Shown: piece after piece, positions 52,831-61,971 of the stretch
Layout of the letters: each line of letters starts with the position of its first letter
Numbering within the stretch: position 1 is the stretch's first letter
Assembly (NCBI RefSeq): GCF_900112765.1
Contig: NZ_FOMZ01000002.1
Coordinates: forward strand, 310,001 to 374,000
DNA: 64,000 bases
Source of the DNA: Actinopolyspora alba
GTDB lineage: Bacteria > Actinomycetota > Actinomycetes > Mycobacteriales > Pseudonocardiaceae
Direction: 5' to 3'
The notes under the pieces: generated by a model
The model's database searches: none
Seen by the model: only the letters and a program-made list of their open reading frames with translations
What the model was told of the DNA's origin: nothing
Position numbers and translations under genes: made by a program

Positions 52831-54696
52831 ATGGTATCTCAGGATCACGAACCGGGCGACGGCGCCGCCGATGAGCTGACGCGGCTGGTTTACGACGGCA
52901 CTTTCGAAACCGTGCACAGAGAAGCTCGTGACATCCTGCGCCATCCCGTTTTCGACCATCGTGACGGGCTGACTGCCGAGCAGGAAGGAAGATTGGCTTA
53001 TGAACGCACCCGCACGGTGCACCATCGGATGGGACCGGCGGAAAAGACGGCGCGGGATCCGCTCAGGCTGACAGCCGCTGGCGAGTGGTCGTGCCTGTTG
53101 GACACGACCACGCTGCCGTTGCTGATGAGTCACTACAACCTGTGCCTGGGCACGATTCTCACGCACGGACGTGAGCGCGACGATCTGGAAGATCACCTGG
53201 CTGAGCTGCGTGAGATGTCCTCGGTCGGCGTGTTGATGGTGAGTGAGCTCGGTTACGGCAACAACGCGTCCGCGCTCGAGACCGAGGCCGTCTACGATCC
53301 CGAGCGACGAGAGTTCGTGCTCAACACACCCGCACCGCGAGCGCGGAAGTTCATGCCCTATACCGGTATCCCCGACATCCCGAAATTGGCTGTCGTCCTG
53401 GCCAGATTGGTAACCGAAAACAAAGACCGCGGGGTGTTCCCGTTTCTCGTACGCGTCAGCGACGAGAACGGTTTACGGCCGGGCATCCATGCCGTCAAGT
53501 GCCCGGAGAAAGCCGGACTCGCTCTGGACAACGGCATCACCTGGTTCGACCACGTGCGGATCCCGCGGCGCAATCTGCTGGCAGGCGACATGGCGACGCT
53601 GGAAGCGGACGGGACGTTTCGAGCCGCGATCACCGGCAAACGGGCACGTTTCCTGCGCGCGTTGGAACGCGTACATCTCGGACGGTTGTGTCTGGCAGGA
53701 GCGGTTGTCGCCGCCGGTCGAGCGGCGATCAGCCTGACCGTCACGTACGGACAACGACGACTGACCGCGGCACCGGGGCACGGCTCCGTTGCCGTCATGG
53801 CCTACCGAAGTCATCAGCGCGAGGTCCTGACCTCCCTCGCCAAGGTGTATGCCACCACCTTCCTGGTGAACCACGTCAAACGCTGGTTCGACGCCGGCGG
53901 AGAAGCGGATGCCGAGCTGCAACGACTCGTAGCGCTGACCAAGGCGCTGTGCGGCTCCGAGATGTCGGAAGTCCTCCATGCGTGCCGGGAACGCTGCGGT
54001 GCACAGGGCATGTTGCGGATCAACCGGATCCCCGACTACGTGGCGATGGCCCAGGGGGTGGTGACCGCCGAGGGGGACAATCTGCCGCTGCTGTCCACCA
54101 CGGCCTATCAGCTTCTGCAACACGAGGAACAAGCGGAGGAATCCACTCCCGCGCCGCCTCGGGATTCGGAAGATCCGTCCTGGCACATCCGGCTGTTGCG
54201 GTTCCGGGAACGACGACTGCGGCAGCGCGCACGTGAGCGGATGCGCGACCGGCTGCGCGGTGAGGCGACTCTGCTGGAAGCCTGGAACGACAGTTCCACC
54301 CTCGCGATCGACATGGCCCACACCCGCGCCGCACGTATCGCGTTGGAATGCTTCCACGACGCCGCCGACGCGTCGCCGCACCCGCGAGCACGTGCGGCGC
54401 TGCGGCGCTTGGCGAGCCTGTACGGACTGCTCACGGTACGCGGGAACGCCGACTGGTACCTGGCCAACCGGGCACTCACGCCGGAGCAGACCGATGCCCT
54501 GCCCGACATGGTGGACGGCCTGTGCTCCCGCATCGCACCGGATGCCGAGCTGCTCACCGAAGGATTCGCGATTCCGGCAGAGCTGTTGCGCGCCCCCATC
54601 GCCGGCGATGACCACATCGCCGCGATGCAACGGTTCGCCTCGGAGAAGCGCGGTGCGACGGACGGCACGGAAGCACCCGAAGAGGAGCGGGTATGA
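52831..54696 (+). CDS. Acyl-CoA oxidase-like flavoprotein
   Basis: This is a 621-residue protein starting at ATG 52831, with AGGAAA upstream. It is longer than acyl-CoA dehydrogenases (about 390) and matches the two-domain acyl-CoA oxidase layout. The flavin/substrate segment VSELGYGNNASALETEAVYD corresponds to the TELGHGTN..GLETTA.YD signature. ERCGAQGMLRINRI followed by GVVTAEGDN carries the likely catalytic glutamate. The helical C-terminal domain runs from about 440. Acyl-CoA oxidases desaturate acyl-thioesters and pass electrons to O2, giving H2O2. Its place in front of KAS III by an ATGA overlap suggests it acts on a CoA- or ACP-bound intermediate. Confidence 0.85.
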   Translation: MVSQDHEPGDGAADELTRLVYDGTFETVHREARDILRHPVFDHRDGLTAEQEGRLAYERTRTVHHRMGPAEKTARDPLRLTAAGEWSCLLDTTTLPLLMSHYNLCLGTILTHGRERDDLEDHLAELREMSSVGVLMVSELGYGNNASALETEAVYDPERREFVLNTPAPRARKFMPYTGIPDIPKLAVVLARLVTENKDRGVFPFLVRVSDENGLRPGIHAVKCPEKAGLALDNGITWFDHVRIPRRNLLAGDMATLEADGTFRAAITGKRARFLRALERVHLGRLCLAGAVVAAGRAAISLTVTYGQRRLTAAPGHGSVAVMAYRSHQREVLTSLAKVYATTFLVNHVKRWFDAGGEADAELQRLVALTKALCGSEMSEVLHACRERCGAQGMLRINRIPDYVAMAQGVVTAEGDNLPLLSTTAYQLLQHEEQAEESTPAPPRDSEDPSWHIRLLRFRERRLRQRARERMRDRLRGEATLLEAWNDSSTLAIDMAHTRAARIALECFHDAADASPHPRARAALRRLASLYGLLTVRGNADWYLANRALTPEQTDALPDMVDGLCSRIAPDAELLTEGFAIPAELLRAPIAGDDHIAAMQRFASEKRGATDGTEAPEEERV

Positions 54697-55724
54697 GCGC
54701 GGTGGTTTGCGGTCTGGGTGGGTGGCTTCCACCGACCATCGTGACGAACGAGGAACTGTGCGACCGGCTGGACACCACCCCGGAGTGGATCCGGAGTCGC
54801 ACGGGGATAATCGAACGTCGCGTCGTCTCGTCGGGTACCGCCACGAGCGACCTCGCCGTGGAAGCGGGGCGCCGGGCACTGCGATCCGCGGGGTTCTCCA
54901 CCGTTGGAGCGGTGGTACTCGCGACCACCTCGCCCGACAGACTGTGCCCGGCGAGCGGGCCGGAAGTCGCCACTCGCCTGGGGCTTGTCGAAACCCCGGC
55001 TTTCGACGTGGACTCGGCGTGCAGTGGTTTCGTGTACGGACTGGCCACCGGCGTCGGACTGATCTCGGCCGGTGTCAGCGACAGTGTGCTGCTCATCGGC
55101 GCGGAAGCGTTCTCCACGCTGGTCAATCCGGCCGATCGCACGACCGCCACGGTCTTCGGTGACGGCGCCGGAGCTCTCGTGCTGCGACGGGGCCGCCCGG
55201 ACGAGCCCGGCTCACTGGATGCGTTCGACCTCGGCGCGGACGGGGAGCACAGTGACCTGCTCGCGATTCCCGCCGGGGGCTCGCGGCAACGCTCGGCTAC
55301 GGGCCTCGGACACGGAGACGAGGCCGACTGGTACCTGCACATGGCCGGCCGGGCGGTCTATCAGCAAGCCGTCGCCAGAATGCGGGACTCGACGCGGCGG
55401 GTGCTGGAACGAACCGGGTGTTCGGCATCCGACGTCGACGTCCTGGCCGGGCATCAGGCCAACATCAGGATTCTGGAGGCGCTCGCGGAACGGCTCGGCC
55501 TTCCCGGGGATCGGATTGTCAGCAACATCGACCGTGTCGGCAACACCCTGGCTGCCTCGATACCACTGCTGCTGGACACCGCGACCAACGGAAATCTGAT
55601 CCCTGGCGACCGTGTGCTCATCACCGCCTTCGGCGCCGGTCTCTCCTGGGGTTCGACGCTGCTGACCTGGCCTGATCTTTTCGTTCAGCCGGTTGATCTA
55701 TCCGCAGAGGAGGAAACCACATGA
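54693..55724 (+). CDS. Beta-ketoacyl-ACP synthase III
   Basis: This is a 343-residue protein. Its ATG overlaps the preceding stop. The catalytic triad is Cys110 in DSACSGFVYGL, His254 in LAGHQANIRILEAL, and Asn284 in DRVGNTLAASIPLL, all intact. It should start chain assembly by condensing an acyl-CoA with malonyl-ACP. It is FabH-like. The primer specificity (acetyl, branched or other) is not readable. The next gene is the ACP, again with ATGA overlap. Confidence 0.93.
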   Translation: MSAVVCGLGGWLPPTIVTNEELCDRLDTTPEWIRSRTGIIERRVVSSGTATSDLAVEAGRRALRSAGFSTVGAVVLATTSPDRLCPASGPEVATRLGLVETPAFDVDSACSGFVYGLATGVGLISAGVSDSVLLIGAEAFSTLVNPADRTTATVFGDGAGALVLRRGRPDEPGSLDAFDLGADGEHSDLLAIPAGGSRQRSATGLGHGDEADWYLHMAGRAVYQQAVARMRDSTRRVLERTGCSASDVDVLAGHQANIRILEALAERLGLPGDRIVSNIDRVGNTLAASIPLLLDTATNGNLIPGDRVLITAFGAGLSWGSTLLTWPDLFVQPVDLSAEEETT

Positions 55725-55963
55725 ACCGGATCGCGGAAACACTCACCGAGATCCTGACGAACAAGTTCAACGTCGCCGCTGAAGCCGTGCGAGGCGAAGC
55801 CTCGTTCGAGGATCTCGAACTGGACTCGTTGGCCCAGGTCGAACTGGGTGAGTTGATCAACGAGCGCTTCGGGGTCGCTCTGACCGATGAGGAGATGCTC
55901 GATCTCAACAGCTTCGACGACATCACAGCCCTCATCGCCGAACGAGTCGGGAGCCCGCGATGA
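55721..55963 (+). CDS. Acyl carrier protein
   Basis: This is an 80-residue protein starting at ATG 55721, overlapping the previous stop, with a strong GAGGAGG. The phosphopantetheine serine lies in LELDSLAQVELGELINERFG (DSL motif). The length and acidic helices are typical of type II carrier proteins. It carries the growing chain between the KAS enzymes. Confidence 0.95.
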   Translation: MNRIAETLTEILTNKFNVAAEAVRGEASFEDLELDSLAQVELGELINERFGVALTDEEMLDLNSFDDITALIAERVGSPR

Positions 55964-57180
55964 GCGATACCGCTCCCCTGGTCACCGGAATCGGGTTGGT
56001 CAGCCCGGCGGGAATCGGCGTGGACCGGAACTGGCAGCGGATCACGGAGGCGGTACCGGCCACCGCGCACGATCCGGTGCTGGCCGGTCTGCCCGTCGAC
56101 ATCTCCTGCCGGGTCCCGGAGTTCGATCCGGACGCCCTGTTGGGACAGCACCGCGCATGGCGGCTGGATCGCTATGCCCAGCTGGCACTCGTCGCCGCGA
56201 AGGAAGCCCTCGAAACAGCGGGGGTAATCCCGGGTGAGGTCGATCCGGCGCGAGTGGCCGTGGTGCTCGGCACCGGCGCCGGCGGCACGACCACCATGGA
56301 GAACCAGCAAACCGCGTTGACGCGGGACGGTGCGGGTGCGGTCTCACCCCGCACACTGCCGATGGGGCTGCCCAACATGGCGTCGGGGGAGATCGCGATC
56401 GAGTTCGGCTTCCGGGGCCCCGTGCTCACGACCTCCACCGCCTGCGCTTCGGGCGCCACGGCCATCGGTGTCGCGCGGGATCTGCTGCGTTCGGGAACGG
56501 TCGACCTCGCCCTGGCCGGTGGTACCGAAGCCGTCATCACACCGCTGTTCGTGACCGGGTTCCACCGCATCAGGGCCCTCTCGCGGCACATCCACGAGCC
56601 GCGGGAGGCCTCCCGCCCGTTCTCCGTCGGGCGGGACGGATTCGTCATCGGTGAGGGAGCGGGGATGCTCGTGCTGGAACGGAGCGAGCACGCTCGCGGC
56701 CGGGACGCTCCGAGGTGGGCGCACCTCGCCGGTTACGGAGCGACCGCGGACGCGCATCACCCGACCGCCCCCGCTCCCGACGGCGCAGGAGCCGAAGCCG
56801 CGATGCGCGCGGCCCTGACCGACGCCGACATCGCCGGGGCGGACATCTCCCACGTCAACGCACACGGCACATCGACGCGGCTCAACGACGCCCTCGAAGC
56901 CGATGTCGTTCAACGGGTGCTGGGGGACGAGGCCCTGGTCACCTCCACCAAGGGGGTCACCGGCCACACCCTCGGCGCCGCGGGCGCGCTGGAGGCCGCC
57001 TACACCGCACTGGCTCTCCAGCACGGCACGGTCCCGCCCACGGCCAACCTGACGGAACCTGATCCGGGAATCGGCACCGAACTCGCGACCACAGCCCGCT
57101 CCGCCCCGGGTCGAGCCGCCCTCAGCAACTCCTTCGGTTTCGGCGGACACAACACAGCACTCGTGCTCACATGCCCGTGA
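55960..57180 (+). CDS. Beta-ketoacyl-ACP synthase II
   Basis: This is a 406-residue protein. Its ATG overlaps the ACP stop. The Cys-His-His triad is present: Cys162 in TSTACASGATAIG, His302 in HVNAHGTSTRLND, and His336 in KGVTGHTLGAAGALEA. It is an elongating FabF/KAS II type rather than a chain-length factor, because the Cys is retained. It extends acyl-ACP with malonyl-ACP. No ketoreductase, dehydratase, enoyl reductase or malonyl transferase gene is in the operon, so those steps must come from elsewhere or be skipped. Confidence 0.94.
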   Translation: MSDTAPLVTGIGLVSPAGIGVDRNWQRITEAVPATAHDPVLAGLPVDISCRVPEFDPDALLGQHRAWRLDRYAQLALVAAKEALETAGVIPGEVDPARVAVVLGTGAGGTTTMENQQTALTRDGAGAVSPRTLPMGLPNMASGEIAIEFGFRGPVLTTSTACASGATAIGVARDLLRSGTVDLALAGGTEAVITPLFVTGFHRIRALSRHIHEPREASRPFSVGRDGFVIGEGAGMLVLERSEHARGRDAPRWAHLAGYGATADAHHPTAPAPDGAGAEAAMRAALTDADIAGADISHVNAHGTSTRLNDALEADVVQRVLGDEALVTSTKGVTGHTLGAAGALEAAYTALALQHGTVPPTANLTEPDPGIGTELATTARSAPGRAALSNSFGFGGHNTALVLTCP

Positions 57181-57213
57181 TGCTCGGACGATCGCGAGTG
57201 AGAGGAGCGTTCG

Positions 57214-58647
57214 ATGAGCACTGCCACCGATCAGCGGGAGAACCCGTCGGATACGGATCCGAGGGATCCGAGCGCGCGGTTGGAACGTCTGGTCGATCCG
57301 GGAACGCTGGACCCGTTGCACGAGCGGGACGACAGCGGCGTGCTCACCGCGCGCGGACGAGTGGACGGCACTCGGGTGGTGACCTACTGCTCCGACGGGA
57401 CGAGGATGGGCGGGGCGATGGGCTCGGCGGGTTGCGGGCGCATCGTGGAAGCGATCGACCTGGCGGTGCGCGAGCGCTGCCCCGTGATCGGCGTGTGGCA
57501 CTCCGGTGGAGCGCGGTTGCCGGAGGGTGTGCTCTCCCTCGACGGTATGGGGAGGATGTTCTCCGCCATGATCCGTGCTTCCGGTCGTGTTCCGCAGATC
57601 TCGGTGATAGTGGGCCCGGCGGCCGGAGGCGCGGTCTACGGGCCCGCGCTGACCGACGTGGTCGTCATGAGCCCTTCGGGCAAGATGTTCGTCACCGGTC
57701 CGGAAGTGGTCAGAAGCGTCACCGGGGAAGAAATCGACATGGAGGGGCTCGGCGGGACCGACGCGCACGGCGGAAAGTCCGGTGTGGTCCACCTCGTCGC
57801 CGATGACGAATCCGACGCCTACGCTCGCGCCCGTCGGGTGACCGGGCTACTAGCCCGGCCGGGCGAGTTCGCGCCTCGAACCACTGCCGAACGGCCGGAG
57901 TTGAAAGCGCTGCTGCCGGACCGGCCACAGCGGGCCTACGACACGCATCCGATCATCAGTCACATCCTGGACGACGATGGGACGGGGCGGAACGGCTTCG
58001 AGGAGTTCCAGCCCCGGTGGGCGCCGAACATGATCACGGGGCTGGGGAGGCTGGCCGGACGTTCGGTCGGGGTGCTGGCCAACAACCCGATCAGGTTGGG
58101 AGGTTGCCTGGACTCGCTCTCGGCGGAGAAGGCCGCCCGTTTCGTGCGGCTGTGCGACTGCTTCGGCGTTCCGCTGGTGGTGCTGGTCGATGTACCCGGG
58201 TATCTGCCGGGAGTCAGCCAGGAGTGGAACGGGGTGGTACGTCGTGGTGCCAAGCTGCTGCACGCCTTCGGGGAGGCCGTGGTGCCACGCGCCACCCTGG
58301 TACTGCGCAAGTCCTACGGCGGCGCTTACATCGCGATGAACTCCCGTGCGCTCGGAGCGGATCACGTTCTCGCTTGGCCCGAGGCGGAGATCGCCGTGAT
58401 GGGAGCGAAGGCGGCGGTGGGCGTCCTGCATCGGAAGCGGCTGGCCGCCGCACCCGAGGAGGAGCGCGAGGCACTGCGGGACGAACTGGCAGCGGAGCAC
58501 GAACGCGCCTCCGGCGGCGTGGAGCGCGCGGTGGAGCTCGGGTTCGTGGACGAGATCGTCGATCCGGCCGAGAGCCGACGCAGGCTGGCCGAGGTACTGG
58601 CCGCGGTCCCCGAGCGCAGCGGCACCCACTCCAACATTCCGTTGTGA
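57214..58647 (+). CDS. Acyl-CoA carboxylase carboxyltransferase (beta) subunit, AccD6-like
   Basis: This is a 477-residue protein starting at ATG 57214, with AGAGGAG upstream. The carboxyltransferase fold shows VIGVWHSGGARLPEG, VGPAAGGAVYGPALTDVVVM and VTGPEVVRSVTGEEIDMEGL, and in the second half VLANNPIRLGGCLDS, LVDVPGYLPGVSQEW and KSYGGAYIAMNSRALGADHV. It has no N-terminal zinc ribbon, so it is of the PccB/AccD6 type. It needs a biotinylated alpha subunit encoded elsewhere. It probably supplies malonyl- or methylmalonyl-CoA to the KAS enzymes of the operon, as accD6 does in the mycobacterial FAS II operon. Confidence 0.92.
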   Translation: MSTATDQRENPSDTDPRDPSARLERLVDPGTLDPLHERDDSGVLTARGRVDGTRVVTYCSDGTRMGGAMGSAGCGRIVEAIDLAVRERCPVIGVWHSGGARLPEGVLSLDGMGRMFSAMIRASGRVPQISVIVGPAAGGAVYGPALTDVVVMSPSGKMFVTGPEVVRSVTGEEIDMEGLGGTDAHGGKSGVVHLVADDESDAYARARRVTGLLARPGEFAPRTTAERPELKALLPDRPQRAYDTHPIISHILDDDGTGRNGFEEFQPRWAPNMITGLGRLAGRSVGVLANNPIRLGGCLDSLSAEKAARFVRLCDCFGVPLVVLVDVPGYLPGVSQEWNGVVRRGAKLLHAFGEAVVPRATLVLRKSYGGAYIAMNSRALGADHVLAWPEAEIAVMGAKAAVGVLHRKRLAAAPEEEREALRDELAAEHERASGGVERAVELGFVDEIVDPAESRRRLAEVLAAVPERSGTHSNIPL

Positions 58648-58849
58648 CGGTTCGTCGCCACCTGTTCGTGTGAGTTCTTGCTCGGGGTCGACGATGACCG
58701 GTGCGGGGTCGATGAGAACCACTCGGTAAGAATCATTCGGTAGAGCGTCTCGTCCCCACCGCAGGAGAAATACGGGGGACACTTTCGGGTCGATTCCGCC
58801 ACCGGCGTAACCGATTCCGCGCGTACGGCCGTGGGCCTACCGTGGCCGC

Positions 58850-59647
58850 ATGAACTCACCGATCACGGGCACGGCCGCCGGGGTGCCGTTCACCGCCCTG
58901 CCACCGGTGGACGAGGGCTTCGCGCCGCTGATCGTCACCTGGCACATGCTGGACGCGCCGAGGTCGGACGCCGCGTTCGCCGCCGCGTTGCCGATGAACG
59001 ACCTGCCCGCCTGGCGGGTGCACCTGGGCATGCCGATGTGCGGGGCGCGCATGGTCGACGGCAGCACCGACGCCGTCGTGGAGCTCGCCCGCGAGGACGC
59101 GCTGATGTCCTTTCTGCACCCGTTCGTCCGGAAGGCGAGCGAGGAGTTTCCGGCAGCGCTGAGGTCGATCCGTGCGCGACTTCCGGTGGAGGACGGCCCC
59201 ATAGGGGTGCTCGGTGGCTCGCTGGGTGGGGCCGTCGCGCTGCGGATACTGGCCGACACCGACACACCGGTCTTCGCCGGGGCCGTGGTGAACGCCGCCA
59301 TCCGGATAAGGTCCGCAGTGGAGCTGTTCCCCGGCGACTACCTCTATGACGCCGAGTCCAACGAGATCGCCGACGAGCTGGACTTCGTCACCAAGGCGGA
59401 CAGGATCGCCGATCGCGCGCCGCTGCTGGTCGTCAGCGGCGAGCGGGACCACCCGGCGCTGCGTGCCGACGCGTTGGACCTGGTCGACACCGCGGGGCAA
59501 CGGGCCGAACTGCTGTCGGTTCCCGAGCTGGCCCACCCGCTCGCCGAGGAACCCGGCATCGAACCCGCCCCGCAGCAACCGCTGGCGCGTGAGGTGGACC
59601 TCGGCCTGACCGCGTGGTTTCGACGCCACCTTCCGGATCGGGGCTAG
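58850..59647 (+). CDS. Alpha/beta-fold hydrolase
   Basis: This is a 265-residue protein. TACCGT lies nine bases before ATG 58850 and no Shine-Dalgarno is seen, so a leaderless start is likely. The nucleophile elbow is GVLGGSLGGAVALRI, a later acid is in VVSGERDHPALR, and the histidine is in PELAHPLAEEPG. This resembles the dienelactone-hydrolase/BAAT-like subgroup of short esterases. The substrate is unknown. A hairpin terminator follows. Confidence 0.82.
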   Translation: MNSPITGTAAGVPFTALPPVDEGFAPLIVTWHMLDAPRSDAAFAAALPMNDLPAWRVHLGMPMCGARMVDGSTDAVVELAREDALMSFLHPFVRKASEEFPAALRSIRARLPVEDGPIGVLGGSLGGAVALRILADTDTPVFAGAVVNAAIRIRSAVELFPGDYLYDAESNEIADELDFVTKADRIADRAPLLVVSGERDHPALRADALDLVDTAGQRAELLSVPELAHPLAEEPGIEPAPQQPLAREVDLGLTAWFRRHLPDRG

Positions 59648-59652
59648 GTAAG

Positions 59653-59692
59653 ACGGCTCACCTCTTGAAAGCGAGGCCCGGCTGTGAGCCGT
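59653..59692 (+). terminator. Hairpin terminator
   Basis: ACGGCTCAC (59653-59661) pairs with GTGAGCCGT (59684-59692), with a smaller CCTC/GAGG stem inside. It starts five bases after the hydrolase stop. Confidence 0.7.
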
Positions 59693-59796
59693 GCCCGTGA
59701 AGCCAGTCGGGCGCCTGCGGAGAGGACGCGGTAGGAAGTCGTGGCAGGAGCGTGGCTTCGGAGCGGCGAGAGGTACAGGGTCGGTATAAGTTGGAC

Positions 59797-60315
59797 ATGA
59801 TCCGCAACGCGCGAGCCGATGAGCTTCCGAAGCTCCGTGAGATCGAGACCGCCGCGGGGACGGCCTTTCGTGAGATCTGTATGCACGAGATCGCCGACGA
59901 CGAACCACCCACTACCGTCGAGCTCGCCGCCTTCCAAGCGGACGGTCGCGCGTGGGTCGCCGTCGACGCCACGGATCGTCCCGTCGGTTATCTGCTGGTG
60001 AGCCTCGTGGACGGCGACGCCCACATCGACCAGGTGTCGGTCCACCCCGACCACGCGCGCCGAGGGCTGGGGCGGGCGATGATCGAGGTCGTCGTCGGGT
60101 GGGCACGCGGCCGTGGTCTGCCCGGGGTGACGTTGACCAGCTTCGCCCGGGTGCCCTGGAACGCGCCCTACTACGAACGACTCGGCTTTCACGTCCTGCC
60201 CGACGAGCAGCTCACGAGCGGACTGCGGGCCATCCGTGAGGAGGAGTCCGCGCGGGGCTTGGCCAACTGGCCGCGCGTCGCCATGCGCCGGGTTGTCACC
60301 GACCTGCCGCGCTGA
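59797..60315 (+). CDS. GNAT-family N-acetyltransferase
   Basis: This is a 172-residue protein from ATG 59797. TATAAG at 59785-59790 suggests a leaderless message, and a longer start at 59752 is possible. The acetyl-CoA binding motif A is VSVHPDHARRGLGRAMIEVV (R-x-x-G-x-G), preceded by a beta strand HIDQVSV. Motif B ends in APYYERLGFHVL. It acetylates an unknown amine. Confidence 0.87.
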   Translation: MIRNARADELPKLREIETAAGTAFREICMHEIADDEPPTTVELAAFQADGRAWVAVDATDRPVGYLLVSLVDGDAHIDQVSVHPDHARRGLGRAMIEVVVGWARGRGLPGVTLTSFARVPWNAPYYERLGFHVLPDEQLTSGLRAIREEESARGLANWPRVAMRRVVTDLPR

Positions 60316-60417
60316 ACGATCGTCGGTGCGACACCGCCCGGCCGGCCGATGCGGGACCGCACTCCATCGGAGGATTTCCAGTGGCTGTTCGCCGGAGGCG
60401 TGCGGCAGGCTGACGCC

Positions 60418-61188
60418 GTGTCCATGTCTGCTTCGGACGCGGCGCAGGAAGCCGCGGTGGTCGAGCTGGTGCGGTCGGTACTCGACGAGGACGTGATCGG
60501 CGTACAGCGTTACGGATCGGCGGTGCACGGCGGGCTGCGACGTTTCAGCGATCTCGACCTGCTCGTCGTCACCCGGCGAACGATCGGGCCTGTTCGACGG
60601 CGGGCGCTGGTGGAGGGTTTGCTCCGGATTTCCGGGCCCGATCCCGGTGCGCGGCCACGCCCGGTGGAGCTGACCGCCGTGGTCGCCGGTGAGGTGCGGC
60701 CCTGGCGATATCCGCCCCGCGTGGATCTGCAGTACGGCGAGTGGTTGCGCGCCGAGTTGTCCACCGGCGCCGAACCGCCCTCGGGCCCGGATCCCGACCT
60801 GGCGGTGCTGCTGGCATCGGTACGCGAGCGTGGTGTCGCACTGGCAGGACCGTTAGCCACGGAGCTGCTGGACCCGATGCCGCACGAAGATTTGGTGCGG
60901 GCCGTGCTCGACGGGCTGCCGGGACTGCTCGCCGAGCTGCGCACCGACACCCGCAACGTGGTGCTGACCCTGGCCCGAATGCTGGTGACCGTACGGACCG
61001 GGCGGATCGTGCCGAAGCCGGAAGCGGCCGAGCTGGTACTTCCACGACTCTCCGACGGCGACGGGAACGTCCTGGCACACGCCCGCGCCGTGCACGCGGG
61101 CGAGCAGGAGGCGCTGCCCGCTGAGCTTCCCGAGCTCGACGATTTCGCCGCACGCATGGCGGCGGCGATCCGAGCGGATGCCGGATGA
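60418..61188 (+). CDS. Aminoglycoside nucleotidyltransferase-like protein (AadA type)
   Basis: This is a 256-residue protein from GTG 60418 (ATG 60424 also possible). The nucleotidyltransferase motif is YGSAVHGGLRRFSDLDLLVV, with the G-S and D-x-D metal ligands. RPVELTAVVAGEVRPWRYPP and the helical C-terminal domain with RNVVLTLARMLVTVRTGRIV resemble ANT(3'')/ANT(9) enzymes. These add AMP to streptomycin or spectinomycin. Similarity to the fold and motifs is seen; actual drug modification is not established. Many actinomycetes carry such genes chromosomally. Confidence 0.82.
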   Translation: MSMSASDAAQEAAVVELVRSVLDEDVIGVQRYGSAVHGGLRRFSDLDLLVVTRRTIGPVRRRALVEGLLRISGPDPGARPRPVELTAVVAGEVRPWRYPPRVDLQYGEWLRAELSTGAEPPSGPDPDLAVLLASVRERGVALAGPLATELLDPMPHEDLVRAVLDGLPGLLAELRTDTRNVVLTLARMLVTVRTGRIVPKPEAAELVLPRLSDGDGNVLAHARAVHAGEQEALPAELPELDDFAARMAAAIRADAG

Positions 61189-61314
61189 CGAGCGGTGCTG
61201 TGGAAACCCTCGAAGCGGGCGGACAGGCCGATGGGTGCCGGACGCGACCTACCGGGCGCGGAAAGGATCGCCGGGTGGCCGGATGTCCAGCCGGTTTCGG
61301 GTGGCCGTCCGAGT

Positions 61315-61896
61315 TCAACGCGATGTCCGGGGTGGCCGCACGATGGACACGTTCCCGGACAGCGGGGTGGTTTCGCACTCGGGCCAGCGGTGGGCCAGGC
61401 CGTGCAGTCGCTCCAGCAGCAGCGTGGACGCACCGAGGAGGTTGCCCGGTTCCTCGTCGGTGAGATCGGTGAGATCGAGGTGCAGCAGGTAGTAGTGCGG
61501 TTCTGTGTCGGCGAGCCAGCGGAACCGCACCACGAGAACGCTGCCCACTGCTACGGCGTGGAACCCGACGATGTTGTCCAGCACACCGGCACGCTCGGCC
61601 ACCTCGTTCGGATCCGAGCCCAGCGGGGCGTAGGCCACCCACTCTCCCCTTCCCGACCGCAGTGCCTCGTCCACGACCTCGGACGGCAGCGGCGGCGTGG
61701 GACGGGGAACCTCGGCGGGGTCGCGCTCCGGTTGGGCGCCCCACTCGGCGTTCTCCAACTCGGCCAAGCGCCGCACTTCCTCGGTGTCCACGGGAACAGG
61801 GTGGCAGCGGAGAAAAACGGCGCGAAACTCCCCGAGGAGTGCGCCTGCCGTCGTGCTCAACCGTTCGCGATGCCTCGGCAGCGTAGCGATCACCAC
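61315..61896 (-). CDS. Hypothetical protein
   Basis: This is a 193-residue protein starting at GTG 61896. It is probably globular, with strand-rich regions (VVRFRWLADTEPHYYLLHLD) and no membrane segment or known motif. It diverges from a GNAT gene across 75 bases. The 3' end overlaps nothing. I do not recognise it. Confidence 0.6.
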   Translation of the reverse strand: MVIATLPRHRERLSTTAGALLGEFRAVFLRCHPVPVDTEEVRRLAELENAEWGAQPERDPAEVPRPTPPLPSEVVDEALRSGRGEWVAYAPLGSDPNEVAERAGVLDNIVGFHAVAVGSVLVVRFRWLADTEPHYYLLHLDLTDLTDEEPGNLLGASTLLLERLHGLAHRWPECETTPLSGNVSIVRPPRTSR

Positions 61897-61971
61897 TCCA
61901 GCGGCGACAGCAGCGGGATACCGCAGCGCATTCGCGGCTCGCCCGTGGGAGCGACTGTAAGCTCGGTCATC

